In this document: positions 22,961-35,989 of the stretch, in pieces
Layout of the letters: every line of letters begins with the position of its first letter
Position numbering within the stretch: position 1 is the stretch's first letter
Source of the DNA: Ariolimax columbianus
Taxonomy: Eukaryota; Mollusca; Gastropoda; Stylommatophora; Arionidae
NCBI GenBank assembly: GCA_036924085.1
Contig: JAVGWX010000007.1
Span: forward strand, 70,324,535 to 70,388,534
Reading direction: 5' to 3'
DNA length: 64,000 nt
Program-made: the position numbers and the translations under genes
Notes under the pieces: generated by a model
What the model was told of the DNA's origin: nothing
Databases searched by the model: none
The model's input: only the letters and a program-made list of their open reading frames with translations

Positions 22961-24632
22961 AGACGTTACATTGATGGTCTGGCTGAAGGAAAAGGAATTA
23001 TGAAAGGTCTATATGAGGCTACGAAGAAACTATTAGGAAAGTATCAACAACATGGTAGACCAATAACAATTAAACTTGGTGAAAAGATAACTGACCTTGA
23101 AGAACAACAGAAAAGATGGGTAGAATACTTTGAAGAGATTTTAAACAGACCAGCACCAGACAATGCACCAGACATGCCAGCAGGTGAGGAGGACCTGCCG
23201 ATCAACTGTGATAATCCAAGTAAAGAAGAGATTAGAAAGGCAATAGTTCCTAAGAAAGCAGCAGGACCTGGTATGATATCACAAGAAGCCATACAAGCAG
23301 ATGTTGAAACATCTACTAACATGCTCTACAACTTAATAGGCACCATCTGGGAGCAAGAAAGCTTACCAAAAGATTGGAGAGAGGGCTACCTGGTGAAATT
23401 GCCTGAGAAAGGAGATTGACAGGAATACAAAAACAATAGAGGAATAATGTTATTATCAGTGCCGGAAAAGGTGTTAAATATTAAATAATAGAAAGGTTGA
23501 AAAAGGTAGTGGATAACAAGATAAGAAATGAGCAGGCGGGCTTCACACAGAACAGATCATACATTGCGGATAATTGTGGAATTGCATTAGAGTGGAATTT
23601 GAATTTGTACATCAATTTCGTTGATGATGAAAACGCTTTCAACAGCTTGGTCAGAGATATACTCTGTAAACTACTGAGGCACTTTGGAATTCCTCAAAAG
23701 CTCACAAACATAATTAGACAGACGTATGAAAGTATGCAATGTAGAGTTATACACGAAGGAAAACTCACAGTCATTCAAAATTAAATCAGGTGTACGACAG
23801 GGTTGCTTACTGTTGCTTTTCCTGTTCATTATGGCAGTGGACTGGATTATGAAAGTAACAACAAATGAGAGAAATAGAATCCAGTGGACCTTGAATAAAC
23901 AGCTGGAGGACATGGGTTCTGCGATGATGTAGTCCTTCTGTCACACAACCAAACCCAAATGCAAAGAAAACTGGATAGACTGGATTATACCTCTAAATAA
24001 GTCGGTTTGAAGATATATGAAGAAAAGACAAAAATAATTAGGGTCAATGCAACAAGCACAAAACCTGTCAGGCTGAGAGGAACGCCACTGGAAGATGTAG
24101 AGGTATTTCATACCTAGGAAGTATCATCAAGAAGGAAAAAGGGACAGACGAGGATATAAAAACAAGGATACAAAAAGCACGAGTTGCATTCGGAACGCTG
24201 AAACCCATATGGAACACCAAGGAAATAAGAAGGAAGACAAAAATAAGGATTTTCAACTCAAATGTGAAACCAATCCTGCTGTTTGGAGCGGAAACCTGGA
24301 GGATGACCCAAGGCAATGACAGGAGACTGCAGAGTTTATCAACAGATGCTTGAGAAAGATGCTTGGTCTAAAATGATTTGACAAAGTCATAAACGTCAGA
24401 CTGTGGGAGAGAGCGGGACAAGGTACATTGGAACAAGAAATCTTAGGAAGAAAGTGGAGATGGATGGGTCATACATTAAGAAAGCCACAGGCAATCCCTG
24501 TCATGGAACTCCCAGGAAAGGAGAGGCATAGGCAGACCAAGGAATTCACGGAGATGAGATCTGGAGGCGGAAGTAAAGAAATCAGGAAAAAGCTGGAAGG
24601 AAGTGGAAGAAATTGGACAGGGTAGAGCTTCT
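22940..24632 (+). pseudogene. RTE-like LINE reverse transcriptase, frameshifted
   Basis: It starts inside the linker upstream of the reverse transcriptase; 23000-23419 carries RWVEYFEEILNRP, a KKAAGPG block and LPKDWREGYLVKLPEKGD. After a stop, motif A (VDDENAFNSL) lies near 23620, motif B (SGVRQGCLL) near 23790 and a variant catalytic box FCDD near 23920. Next come LKPIWNTKEIRRKTK and LGRKWRWMGHTLRKPQ near 24450. Stops, frameshifts and loss of the endonuclease make it a pseudogene. It follows directly on a truncated family B body. Confidence 0.85.
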
Positions 24633-24742
24633 TGTCGAGGGTTGGTTGGTGGCTTATGCACCCCTGGGTGGTGATAGAAGGCGAAAGAGGGTTGGTTTGT
24701 GGCCTATGCACCCCTGGGTGGTGATAGAAGGCGAAAGACAGA
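24633..24742. repeat. 50-bp direct duplication at the LINE 3' end
   Basis: GTTGGTTGGTGGCTTATGCA to GATAGAAGGCGAAAG is repeated once with two changes (offset 50). It is the untranslated tail of the preceding LINE. Confidence 0.8.
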
Positions 24743-25015
24743 AGACCCTCACCTCGGCTGTTCATAAGTCCTCTCTGAAAACGGGCTGTTTTCATGACAG
24801 CCTGGCTAATGAGGTGAAGGATCGACGTGATCCCCACAGTAGTGAGCCAAGCATAGCACACCCGCCTGGATAACCCAGGACTACCTTCATCAGTACGCTC
24901 GGCAAGTAAGGAAAGCTACGACAACCCGCCACTTAACGTTGTTTTAAATGATCACAAAAGAGTACTCCTGCCCATTGTGGGGATTCAACAACAACAACAA
25001 CCATCACAAGAACAA
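24743..25015 (+). mobile_element. Family B, 5'-truncated copy with CAA tail
   Basis: Begins within the body (AGACCCTCACCTCGGCTG) and lacks the 37-bp units. It ends GGGGATTCAACAACAACAAC, showing that the family's 3' tail is (CAA)n. Confidence 0.8.
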
Positions 25016-25079
25016 CAGCAGCAGCCAGGGAGGCCATATTGGACATGGTCTGCATAGCTCACCTCTGAGGACATAATTA

Positions 25080-25270
<191 letters not shown>

Positions 25271-25489
25271 TATGCATGTGTAGTTTCCAGATAAATTAAA
25301 CGTTGCAGATTTTGTGTGGGTTTATTTTACTGATGTTAACGCGTTTGTACAGAGTGATGAGCTTATTATAAAGAAATATTTATGAATATAAATTCTAAAT
25401 TGTGAAATTAGTCAGCAAGTTAAATTATATCAGCAGATGTGTTTTCTACTAATTACTATTTTCGACTATCAAAATAAAGATTTTTTTTT

Positions 25490-25640
25490 GTCAGTCTAGG
25501 AGCGCGTGGCCGAATGGTTTCGAGGCCTGCCTGCCGACAAGGAGGGCAGCGGTTCGAATCCCTGGTATGGCATATGCTGTTTTTCTGTTGGGGTGAAATA
25601 AACAACCATAGCCAGCACACGACTTGGTGACAGCAGTGGC
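25490..25640 (+). mobile_element. tRNA-derived SINE, Ser/Leu-like head
   Basis: A clear pol III promoter: box A TGGCCGAATGG (25507-25517) and box B GGTTCGAATCC (25551-25561). A long variable-arm-like segment between them recalls type II tRNAs. The putative acceptor strands do not pair, so it is a SINE head rather than a working tRNA gene. Confidence 0.65.
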
Positions 25641-25919
25641 TAAGCGGTATGCAGTCCTCAGCCTTCAAACCCCCTCTGCAATGGGACAAATGTCGTATGA
25701 TGATGACTTTAGAAAGATCAGCCAGGTCTGCCTAGAACGGGACTTGCTATATGTTCTGTTAGGGCGGAGGCGGAGGGGCGGAGCTAGGAGAAAATGTGAT
25801 TTGGGTGTGTTGCGTGCCATTCCTAACAACTGCATACATATATGACCTTATCATTAGTTAGATGTGTTTTTTGTGGCTCTTTTCTTGTCACGTCATGGCA
25901 TATATAAATGGACTTACTA

Positions 25920-26200
25920 ACTAATTGAAAAAGTTTGGAGTGAGAAGAAAATTAATGGCCGAAATCAAGATAAGATGGTTTAAGATAGTTTTGCCATGTA
26001 TAGAAAGACTCCCTTGTTGAAGATCATACTAGAGGGTAGGATGGAAGGCAGTCGTTCAAGAGAAAGACAACGTAATAAGTGGGTGGATAACATCAAGAGA
26101 TGGACTGGAAAACGCCCGTCAGATTGCACCATTTCGGCAAGAGATCTACTGCAGCCGACCTTTAAAACGGAGATGGCACTGGAACTGAACTGAACTTAGT
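25920..26200 (+). pseudogene. LINE C-terminal fossil
   Basis: Frame 25996-26193 reads LEGRMEGSRSRERQRNKWVD, then NIKRWTGKRPSD and SARDL, the terminal segment of RTE-like LINE proteins. Upstream, EIKIRWFK is a decayed form of the preceding RRLRWFGH-type motif. Only the last about 90 residues remain. Confidence 0.7.
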
Positions 26201-26294
26201 TGATCAATCCTGTTTTACTACGGCGTGTAAAGGTCTATGCTACCCTTTCTTGTGGCGCATGGTTCCTGTTTGACAAGCTAGCCAATCCAACACC

Positions 26295-26390
26295 AAAAAC
26301 TCCATAGTCGCCTCTTATGACTTGCCTGGCAAGTTACAACGTAACGATTCTTTGCTCCAATTTTGGACCCCGGTAAAGCATGGGCGAGAA
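26295..26390 (-). repeat. Family D dispersed repeat
   Basis: On the minus strand it reads TTTACCGGGGTCCAAAATTG, then TGCCAGGCAAGTCATAAGAG and GCGACTA. It matches 28765-28870 over both blocks. Confidence 0.6.
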
Positions 26391-26399
26391 ATATGGGAA

Positions 26400-27080
26400 T
26401 CAACAGTGATAAAACGGTATGCGAGTCAAAGTAGGACTGAGAATCAGGCGACGATAATCTTATACACAAGTTTACCTAAGTAACAGCCGACGTTCGAAGA
26501 CAAAAACAAACAAAGGTAATCTTTATGTACCAATTAAGGCGGCGAGGAGATTAAACAGTATGACGTAATGAGGCCGCTTGATGTGGTTTGATCTTGCTGC
26601 GGTCAACACACTATCGCGAGAACTGGCACATCTGGAGCATCGCCCACACCCCACACCTATTCCAGTTGGACGAATTATCTTTCCAACACACATGGACCAG
26701 ATAAGGAGAAGTAAAACGTGTTTGTTACGACGTGTATCCTCCGGAACCACACCTCACCAGGACGAAGTCCACCTTGAAAAACTCAAAGCGGTAATATCAG
26801 GGTGCATTGGGTCTTTGATGTATCAATGCGTGTGTCTCGAACCCACATTATTCACCGTTTGATGCTGCGAAAGGTGTGTTTGCTTGTTTGTGGGAAACAC
26901 CTTCTAAGCAGATTTGTCTCCCGAGTGAACCATCTTATCTGGAAGATTAAGATAGTAACTTTCACAGTAGTTTCTGATTTCTTCCTCCTTTTATTTTGTC
27001 TGGCTTTTCCAGTATTGGCCGTCTATATTATTTAATTTCACGTGGTCTTTGATGTCGTGTCTTTTCTAGATTTGTCTACC
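26400..27080. other. Intergenic, no gene supported
   Basis: The open frames here (65-94 aa) have no recognisable motif. Confidence 0.35.
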
Positions 27081-27082
27081 TA

Positions 27083-27235
27083 ATTTTCCCTTCTTGCACT
27101 CTTTTTTACACCCTGTGTAATTATGTTTATTTAATTTCAGTACTGTATAACTTGATCCCCTTCCTGCACTATTTTTTACACCCTCTGTAATTATGTTTAT
27201 TTTATTTCAGTACTGTACATCTTGATCCCTTCTCA
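27083..27235. repeat. 70-bp direct duplication
   Basis: Two copies, offset 70, of a segment with TTTTTTACACCCT, GTAATTATGTTTATTT and TTTCAGTACTGTA. Confidence 0.85.
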
Positions 27236-27624
27236 TATTTTACTTTCTATACACACTTTTCGGCTTCCATTTTGCGAATCACATTTATCATATATCCATG
27301 TTTATTTTACTCCTATTTTGAATACGTTTTTCTTCTGCTTCCATTGTCCAGTATTAATTTGCTTGTACTGTTTTCTTGTATAACCGTTATATATATACAA
27401 ATCACAACTTCCTTACTCTATATCTATGCCAAGATGTTTTTTTAACTCAATTTCATGTTTTATATAAATATTATTTATTATTATATAACCGGGGTTCGCC
27501 TAGACAAAAAGCCTTGGCACCAGAATATTCAGGGAAAGTAAAAAGGAGTCGGCGTGATGTCCATCATATGACTCCTAGGTGTTCCGTTGGTCCAGATAAA
27601 ATAGGACATGCATCACTGTCTCAG

Positions 27625-27665
27625 TATGCGGAATAGGCGCGCCTCCGCCAGTAGAAACTAGTGAG
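27625..27665 (+). repeat. Family E core fragment
   Basis: GGAATAGGCGCGCCTCCGCC followed by AGTAGAAACT is identical over 30 bp to 36127-36156. It recurs in reverse with two changes at 43741-43775. Confidence 0.7.
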
Positions 27666-27689
27666 AAACTATCTTCGATACCTCTTCCT

Positions 27690-28020
27690 TAGCCATTCTA
27701 CTCTGTTGCAGACTGTTGTCCAGGATTGCCATGTAGAGGCGTAGAAGGATTTGCTTCACTGGTGCTGTGATTGGGGAGCGAACCCAGCAGCACCTTTTGG
27801 TTGTGAGCCGTGACACTTGTTGTTTTTGCGAATGCCCACAATGAGTAGGTTACTCTTTTGTGCGCTATGAAAAGGACGTTGAGCGGTGGGTTGCAGTTGC
27901 TTTCCTCACATCCTGAGCGTGCTGATGAAGGTGGACCGTGGTCCTCCATGTGGTTGGGCTATGCTTGGCTTCATCTGAATGTCGTCCACTACTGCAGGGA
28001 TCAAGTCGATGCCTCACCTG
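27690..28020 (-). mobile_element. Mosaic of family A, SINE and family B fragments
   Basis: 27695-27760 matches a piece of family A (CAGGATTGCC..GTAGA and neighbours). 27765-27813 matches the tRNA-derived SINE head of 22404 in reverse. 27815-28020 is family B in reverse (CCCACAATGAGTAGG to ATCAAGTCGATGCCTCACCT). The LINE fragment starts directly after it. Confidence 0.65.
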
Positions 28021-28643
28021 CCCTGGCCGTGGTTACAGCACTAAAAAGCCAGAAAAATACTCTACTGAATGATTTAAAAGCAGTACTCTGTCAACTTGGC
28101 CAGCAGTCCGCACCAAAAAGAGTAGTGGTACAGTGGGTTCCATCCCACTGTAACATAGAAGGCAACGAGGAGGCAGACAGCCTGGCAAAAGAAGGTGCAA
28201 GACTACCACAACCAGATTCTAGTGTGACCTACGAAGAGTCCAAAAGGTTTATTAGGGCCAGATACATGGCCACATGGGAAACAGAACATACTGGCTACAC
28301 AAAAAATGATGCCTACTACCAGCTGAACAGAAGAGAGCAGGGCGTGGTCTTCAGACTCCGCACAGGCCACAACAGACTGAGGTACCATCTATTCAATAAA
28401 CTGAAGATAGGTGGCACTGACGAATGCACCTGTGGTACAGGGAAAATGACTGCTGAACATCTGCTGCAAAATTGCCCGACATACGAGGACCAGAGAAAGC
28501 ACATGTGGTCATCACCAGTGCCAACACTAGACAAGCTCTATGGCAGTGTCGACAGCCTCAGGATGACAGCTGCTTTCTTCGAACAAATTCAAGTTGACGT
28601 CTGGCAGCGTACGAAGAAGAAGACGAAGAAGAAGAAGAAGAAG
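28021..28643 (+). pseudogene. 5'-truncated I-like LINE, RNase H C-terminus
   Basis: Plus-strand copy of the last about 190 codons of the 51307-55215 polymerase, beginning at the VVTALKSQKN segment. WVPSHCNIEGNEEADSLAKE, TGHNRLRYHLFNKL and CTCGTGKMTAEHLLQNC are all intact. The coding frame stays open from family B sequence upstream (27858) to 28799, giving a 313-aa chimeric frame. It ends in (GAA)n at about 28608-28643. A family A scrap (TATGTGTCGGACC...) follows at once, and no target duplication is found. Confidence 0.85.
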
Positions 28644-28764
28644 TATGTGTCGGACCAAAAGCAGTATAAATCGCAGCCACGCTGTAAATTATGGCAATAT
28701 GCCGTAGTCTCATTTAAGACTATCGCCGAAAAAGAAGAAGATAATAGTAAGAGTTTATTTTTAA

Positions 28765-28880
28765 GCACACCCGAGTTTTACCAGGGCCCGAAAGTTTGAT
28801 ACAGCATATTAACACTGTAACCTGCCAGGCTTGTCGTAAGAGGTTACTAAAGAGGGTTGTAATGGGACTGGCTACTCAAT
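28765..28880 (+). repeat. Family D dispersed repeat
   Basis: TTTTACCAGGGCCCGAAAGT, then CTGCCAGGCTTGTCGTAAGA and GGTTACTAA. It is the best-preserved pair with 26295-26390. Confidence 0.6.
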
Positions 28881-29790
28881 CCAGTATAAACTATTAGCGT
28901 TTAAAATTGTATTTATACAGAGATGTCACGTTTGATGGCTTCGCATCTCTTTGTTGAAAACCTTTTCTTCACAGAGACCCGACCAAATGTTCGTCGATTG
29001 ATTGGTTGGTTGATTTATTGACTGAAGTCCATGATAGTACTATAGCAGAGACTGGCGTTTAGAAAAACGGGCGACTTCATCATTTAATGAGGTGTGAAGA
29101 CATGTTACCTTTCTCTTAACTAAATGAATATAAGGTATCCATTTACATCTGGGTAGACTGAAGCGTGTGGAAACATGGCATTTACGCCGGTCTCTATGAC
29201 CACGAAGGCAAGCGCTCAATTCACTCTAACGCCATTTTATTTATAATTATTTTTAAAACTGAACCAGAAACACCATTATTACCGCAACCACCACAATGAC
29301 GCACATGGAAAATAATGCTAATTCGAGGTGGCCAAACGGTATTGTTTAAAAATAAAGAAAGAAAGAGATTAGCAAAGGTTGTGAAATCATGAACAGATCG
29401 GAACTCTTTAAAAATGAATAAATAGTGGAGTGAATTTAATGACGTAAGAAACATCAAACTCTAAAACGCAACGAAAGGGGGAGATAATAATAGTGGTGCA
29501 TACTATCAGTTAGATATCCGAAAAATATTCGCAAGGCAATCTCACAAATCAATGGTAGTGTATTTTCTGGTGTTCTCATCTGAAGTAACCCGGTTTCAAC
29601 ATGGTCTAATTAAGCTATTATCACGCGCGGCTGAGACTGATTCGATTTAATGAAAACGATATGACCTCCCCTTATGGTGGAGATGTTGCAACTCAATAAT
29701 TGTCTGGATTCAATATGTCATTGGTTGTTTAAGGATTAACGCAATATATGTTTATGTGTGTTTGCGTGTGTACTACTGTGTGTGTGTGTG
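28881..29790. other. Intergenic, no gene supported
   Basis: No domain, repeat or RNA gene recognised. Confidence 0.4.
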
Positions 29791-29795
29791 TGCTC

Positions 29796-29833
<38 letters not shown>

Positions 29834-29852
29834 GCACGCACGCACGCACACA

Positions 29853-29884
<32 letters not shown>

Positions 29885-29895
29885 CACACACATAA
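29755..29895. repeat. (TG)n, (TA)n, (CA)n and (CACG)n microsatellites
   Basis: Compound dinucleotide and ACGC/ACAC repeats. Alternating purine-pyrimidine stretches such as CACGCACGCACG can adopt Z-DNA. Confidence 0.95.
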
Positions 29896-30109
29896 TTAGT
29901 GACATAAAAGCTAACTAGTTTTGTTTTTGTGTCTATTTATACAAACGATTGCTCTGGAATTTACAATACACTTAATTAATTATCTAATCTTAGTCGGGGC
30001 GGGTAGTTTGGGCGCTGATTTATCTGGGCTGGTTTCCAAATTCCACAAATCAACAAAGGAAATGAGTCAGTGCAGCATAGACACTTATTACTGACATAAC
30101 AGACAGACA

Positions 30110-30770
30110 TGTGTTCTTTGTTGGGTTCTTTGTTGGGTTCTGTGTTGGGTTCTTTGTTGGGTTCTGTGTTGGGTTCTTTGTTGGGTTCTGTGTTGGGTTC
30201 TTTGTTGGGTTCTGTGTAGGTTTCTTTGTTGGGTTCTGTGTTGGGTTCTTTGTTGGGTTCTGTGTAGGTTTCTTTGTTGGGTTCTGTGTAGGTTTCTTTG
30301 TTGGGTTCTGTGTAGGTTTCTGTGTTGGGTTCTGTGTAGGTTTCTTTGTTGGGTTCGGTGTAGGTTTCTGTGTTGGGTTCTGTGTAGGTTTCTTTGTTGG
30401 GTTCTGTGTTGGTTTCTGTGTTGGGTTCTGTGTTGGGTTCTTTGTTTGGTTCTATGTTTGGTTCTGTGTTGGGTTTTGTGTAGGTTTCTGTGTTGGGTTC
30501 TATGTTTGGTTCTGTGTTGGGTTCTGTGTTGGGTTCTATGTTTGGTTCTGTGTTGGGTTCTGTGTTGGGTTCTATGTTTGGTTCTGTGTTGGGTTCTGTG
30601 TTGGGTTCTATGTTTGGTTCTGTGTTGGGTTCTGTGTTGGGTTCTATGTTTGGTTCTATGTTTGGTTCTGTGTTGGGTTTTGTGTTTGGTTCTTTGTTTG
30701 GTTCTATGTTTGGTTCTGTGTTGGGTTCTGTGTTGGGTTCTGTGTTGGGTAATTTGGTGGGTTCTTTATT
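30110..30770. repeat. 12-bp minisatellite, about 55 units
   Basis: Tandem TTGGGTTCTGTG with variants (TTTGTTGGGTTC, TATGTTTGGTTC, TGTGTAGGTTTC) in higher-order patterns. The period of four codons makes long artefactual frames (VGFF, WVLC, GSVL repeats). Confidence 0.95.
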
Positions 30771-31205
30771 GGGTTTTTTGTGTGTTTTATGTTGGTTTCT
30801 GAGTAACTTAATTAGAGAGGTTATATGTGTTATACGTTGAGTTCTGTGTTGTGTTTTATGTTAGGTTCTTTGTTGATTTCTTTGTTGGTTTTTTTGTAAA
30901 TTAAGTAGAGAGGTCACATCCGTTCTTTTTTGGGCTCCTTGTTGGATTCTTAATAGGGTTCTGTGTTGGTTTATATGTTGGGTTATGTGATGGATTAAAT
31001 GTTGGATCATGTGTTGGGTTATGTGTTGAGTTATATGTTGGGTTATGTGTTGGGTTACATGTTGGGTTCTGTGTTTAGTTATATGTTGGGTTATATGTTA
31101 AGTTATATGTTGGGTTCTGTGTTGGGTTATATGTTGGGTTATATGTTAGGTTCTGTGTTGGGAACTGTGTTGGGTTATATGTTGGGTTCTTTGTGTCTTA
31201 ATTAG
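30771..31205. repeat. Diverged 12-bp array continuing the previous one
   Basis: Units become TTGGGTTATATG and TTGGGTTCTGTG with irregular spacers (ACTTAATTAGAGAGGTTA and similar at 30808, 30900 and 31197). Confidence 0.85.
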
Positions 31206-31284
31206 AGATGTGACATTCGTTGTTGTTGCGTTTTTTGTATCTTAAACTATGATTGACATAACAGGAAGGTGATACTGATTAATT

Positions 31285-31450
31285 TCAAACCTCTAATGAC
31301 TAGTTCCAAATGGGCATTGGCTTGTTCCAAACAGACAATGGTTAGCTATAGGCAGTGTCTAGTTCTAAACTTGTAATGACTAGATCCAAACGGGGAAAAA
31401 CTATTTCCACACGACAATAGCTAGTTTCTAACAGGCAGTGTATTGCTGTG
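31285..31450. repeat. Degenerate about 30-bp repeat
   Basis: Five or so diverged units around CTAGTTCCAAACAGGCAATG. No coding potential. Confidence 0.5.
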
Positions 31451-32490
31451 CTTAGGTTTCAGATGTAAGGAAACCAACTACAATGATGCTCGCATAGGCT
31501 TCAAATAGTGAACAAGTAGCAAGAATAGGTGTGCTCGCATGAAACATTCTATCGAAGCACTCTCATCCAAATGCCGTAATTCTCTCTCTCGTTTTATCGT
31601 GCATCTGTCATTTCCGTACACAAATATTGTCCACTCATAATTCACAAGACATACATTTTTAATTCATGACTCAAATGTCACGTTACGTGAGCTTTATGTA
31701 GCCTTTCGCATGTGCTGATGCGCCTGATCAATATCATTTACATGCAATCTTTAACTCCATAATATTTAACAGCTATTATCACATTTCCATATTTACTGAA
31801 TCCACTTTTTGTCTCTACATTTCAAACATTAAATTTTACATAGTTGCGAAATATACCAGTCCGCAGGGCTTACAGAGAGGACTGGGAACAGTATGCAGAT
31901 AACGGCTCTCCCGAACAATTTGAGCTTCAATTAGACGGACATTTTATCGCAATTTTGTGAACGTTTATGCCTTTAGGTGGTTGAAATTTAGTCGCTGAAG
32001 TTGTAGTACGTGTCCGTATCTGGTTGGCTATGCTTGTTTGTGTAGGTTCTGTCATAGCATTCCATTAAAAATAATCTGTTCCAGGTTTCGTGTTTTGATG
32101 ATCACAAAATGGGATATATTTGTATGTATGCAGAACACTTATTGAACATCTTTAAGATCTTCTTCATTCCCTTCCCTTCTCCTCGTACGAATGCACAAAC
32201 AGTCTCTTTTAGTTTTATCTAAATTCGTGTTTTTGTATCTACTAATCTGTCTGTTCTTTATAAATGTAGTTTGCGATGTGAGACTCTGATTAGTGTAGTG
32301 GTAGTGCACCCACTTTTCAAGGTAAAGGAAGTGCCTACCCAGGTGTATTAGGAGAGGGGGGGGGGGGTGTCACTTGTAAATGGGTAACTGGCTTACGGTT
32401 GGGACAAGAAAGGCAGCAATGACCGAAACCAGCCTCCTCACCTTACACCAACTGTTTTTTAGTACAATGTTGTTAAGTGACACGACTGGG
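31451..32490. other. Intergenic, no gene supported
   Basis: AT-rich. A weak tRNA-like stretch (GTGTAGTGGTAGTGC) near 32296 may be an old SINE head, followed by a short G run. Confidence 0.35.
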
Positions 32491-32610
32491 GAGGAATTCT
32501 AACCTTTGGTCAGGCACAACATACTGATCAGACATGGTAGTCAGGGTCAGGCAAAATTCACTGGCCAAGACCCTAACATTGGCTTCCTCACATCCCTCTC
32601 TGGAAACTGG
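32490..32610 (+). mobile_element. Family B 5' end, truncated
   Basis: GGGGAGGAATTCTAACCTTT, one 37-bp unit, then the start of the body to CTGGAAACTGG, where LINE sequence begins abruptly. Confidence 0.7.
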
Positions 32611-33130
32611 CTTTCATTGCTTTCGCCTGTCAGCATTGCTTTTACTGCAGCCTTCAGTGCCTTTGCCTCCTCTCTGAAATTGCTTGAGAATTTTCCAGTT
32701 GCCACTGACAGTGTTATTTTTCTACCATTTGTTAGGCTCAGGAATACCCCTCCCCCTTCATTCTGTGTTGTGTTTGTTACAGAACCGTCGGTGCATGCAT
32801 GGGTCCAGTCCATGCGTTATGTCTCTTCTTTCTTTTTCAGTCTGGCTGTTCTTGTTTCCAATACCTGGTATATTTTCTACTACCTCCGGAATGATATGCT
32901 GCTTCCATATGGGTTTGCGTACAGTAGGGATGGGCTTTTGTGTTATTATGGTGTTCATAGGGTCTTCGCTCATCTTTGCTTTGGCTATTTCTGCAAAGTT
33001 TCTCCGCTTTAGTTTCCCTTTTCCAAATATATTTAGTCTCTGATGCATTGGATGGTCTTTCAGTCTTCTTAGAATCTCTGCTTGCCGCTGGGCTCTGCAG
33101 TCTCTTCTGTCGGTCCGTCACATACGATTT
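32611..33130 (-). pseudogene. Internal fragment of the I-like LINE
   Basis: The minus strand reads LNIFGKGKLKRRNFAEIAKA, KPIPTVRKPIWK, VVENIPGIGNK and, in another frame, MDWTHACTDGSVTNTTQN. It corresponds to about residues 930-1095 of the 1302-aa protein. A small deletion or frameshift lies near the RRDIT/HGLDP junction, and the first RNase H aspartate is kept. There is no tail and no target duplication, so both ends are truncated. Confidence 0.8.
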
Positions 33131-33444
33131 CAGCTGGCTTTTTTGGTATGGGGTTTGCCTTCCCACTACGATTCCTATTCTCTCAGCCAGACTACAGTAG
33201 TGTAGCCTGCTTCAAGGGTCGCCGTTTGGAGAAGGAATAACGTTTTGGTCAGCTGTGGTTTGCTGACCCTTATGGAAGCAGCCGACTGTGAATCGCTGGC
33301 CTATGCCATCTCGTTCACTGCCGTGTGTGTGTACCCCACTATTAGCTTGCCTTTATTGCTCCAACCTTTCTGATTGTGGATCAATTATTCACTTATGATT
33401 CACATTGCTCCTAGTTGTAGAGCTTCTGTCTCTCAGAATCTGTT

Positions 33445-33630
33445 GTTACTAAGGTGTTCATTATCATTGTTGAGGACTACAGGTACGAACTGTAGAACTG
33501 ATAACAACGGATGAGGACTAAAGGTACACGCTATAGTACATATATAAACGGATGAGGACTAAAGGTACACGCTATAGTACAGATAAAAACGGCTGAAGAC
33601 CACCGGTACGAGCTATAGTACTGAGAAAAA
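33445..33630. repeat. 41-bp tandem repeat, about four units
   Basis: Units containing GATGAGGACTAAAGGTACAC and GCTATAGTACA start at 33510 and 33551, flanked by diverged copies. Confidence 0.8.
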
Positions 33631-33979
33631 CTGCCATTTGCTCTTGAAGTGACAAAGCATTGCGTAGGTCGGTTTTCAGCAGATATCCTGTCACCCCCTA
33701 GATAAAATTGTATGCCTAACCGAGGTTTTAAACAAGTTTCCCATTGAGTAGAAAACCTATAACCAAATCATTCGGCCACTGGCTCCCTTTATACTACCGT
33801 TACTCAGAGAAAAGCGCACTATCACTTGATGAACATTCATATTAATTGCTTTTGTTACAGGTGTACCTTGATGTCAGTTCAGCTTAATATAACCAAACAT
33901 TACATACCATTTTCAAAGTTGCATGTGCTCAACTGTTCTGTAGTTACCTCAGGTAAATTGTTCATAAAACGGCTACTCT

Positions 33980-35365
<1,386 letters not shown>

Positions 35366-35760
35366 TACATACATATATATATATATATAACATTATCAAC
35401 CTTGGTGTCTCAGTCTGTATAAACCATGCGCGTGCCGTCCTGTGAGTTTTGTTTTGGCCATCTCGGTCTTCTGTATTTCGACACTGTCTGCTATGACTGT
35501 AAAGGCCGATCCGCAAGTGACAGTTCCTGGTACAGATCGTACACCTATGCTGAGGAGACTGGCTTGTCGGGGTGTTCCCTGATCTCTTCAATCTTTTATC
35601 TTTTTTTCTGCAGCCAGATAGCCTTTACGGACGTTTCTCTACACCAATATACACTCACATATACATACACACGCACACATACATACACACGCACACATAC
35701 GAACACACATATATATATTAGTATTAGCAATCAGAACCGGTTTCCGGTTTTCTACCGACG
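35366..35760 (-). pseudogene. LINE 3' end fragment with microsatellite flanks
   Basis: 35400-35590 is homologous to 44384-44575 and on the minus strand reads KTHRTARAWFIQTE-like text. It is part of the C-terminal and 3' region of the LINE described at 44364. TA and CACACATA repeats flank it (35370-35390, 35650-35715). Confidence 0.55.
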
Positions 35761-35989
35761 GTGAGGTATACATGAAACATCAAAGCGGGTTCTAGACAGT
35801 AGGCAAGATGTCTGTTTTTCAGTTTCACAACATATTCTGAGTTGATTTGAAAGTTGTAACTACCAGTGGTGTTGCATCGATCAATGTTCTTCTAAAATAA
35901 AGATTTCAAGCGAAAATAAATATACTCATTCCCAAAATGGTCCCAGGAAAACAATTGTGCATATCTATGCAAATACCAACGGCGGACAA

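Noticed and set aside
25490..25575. A tRNA-Ser or tRNA-Leu gene
   Set aside because: Box A and box B are good, but the acceptor strands do not pair and a SINE body follows. The heads at 22404, 45915 and 49175 were rejected for the same reasons.
30111..30840. 213-aa and two about 117-aa Gly/Phe/Val/Cys-rich frames
   Set aside because: Artefacts of a 12-bp array; all three frames are open.
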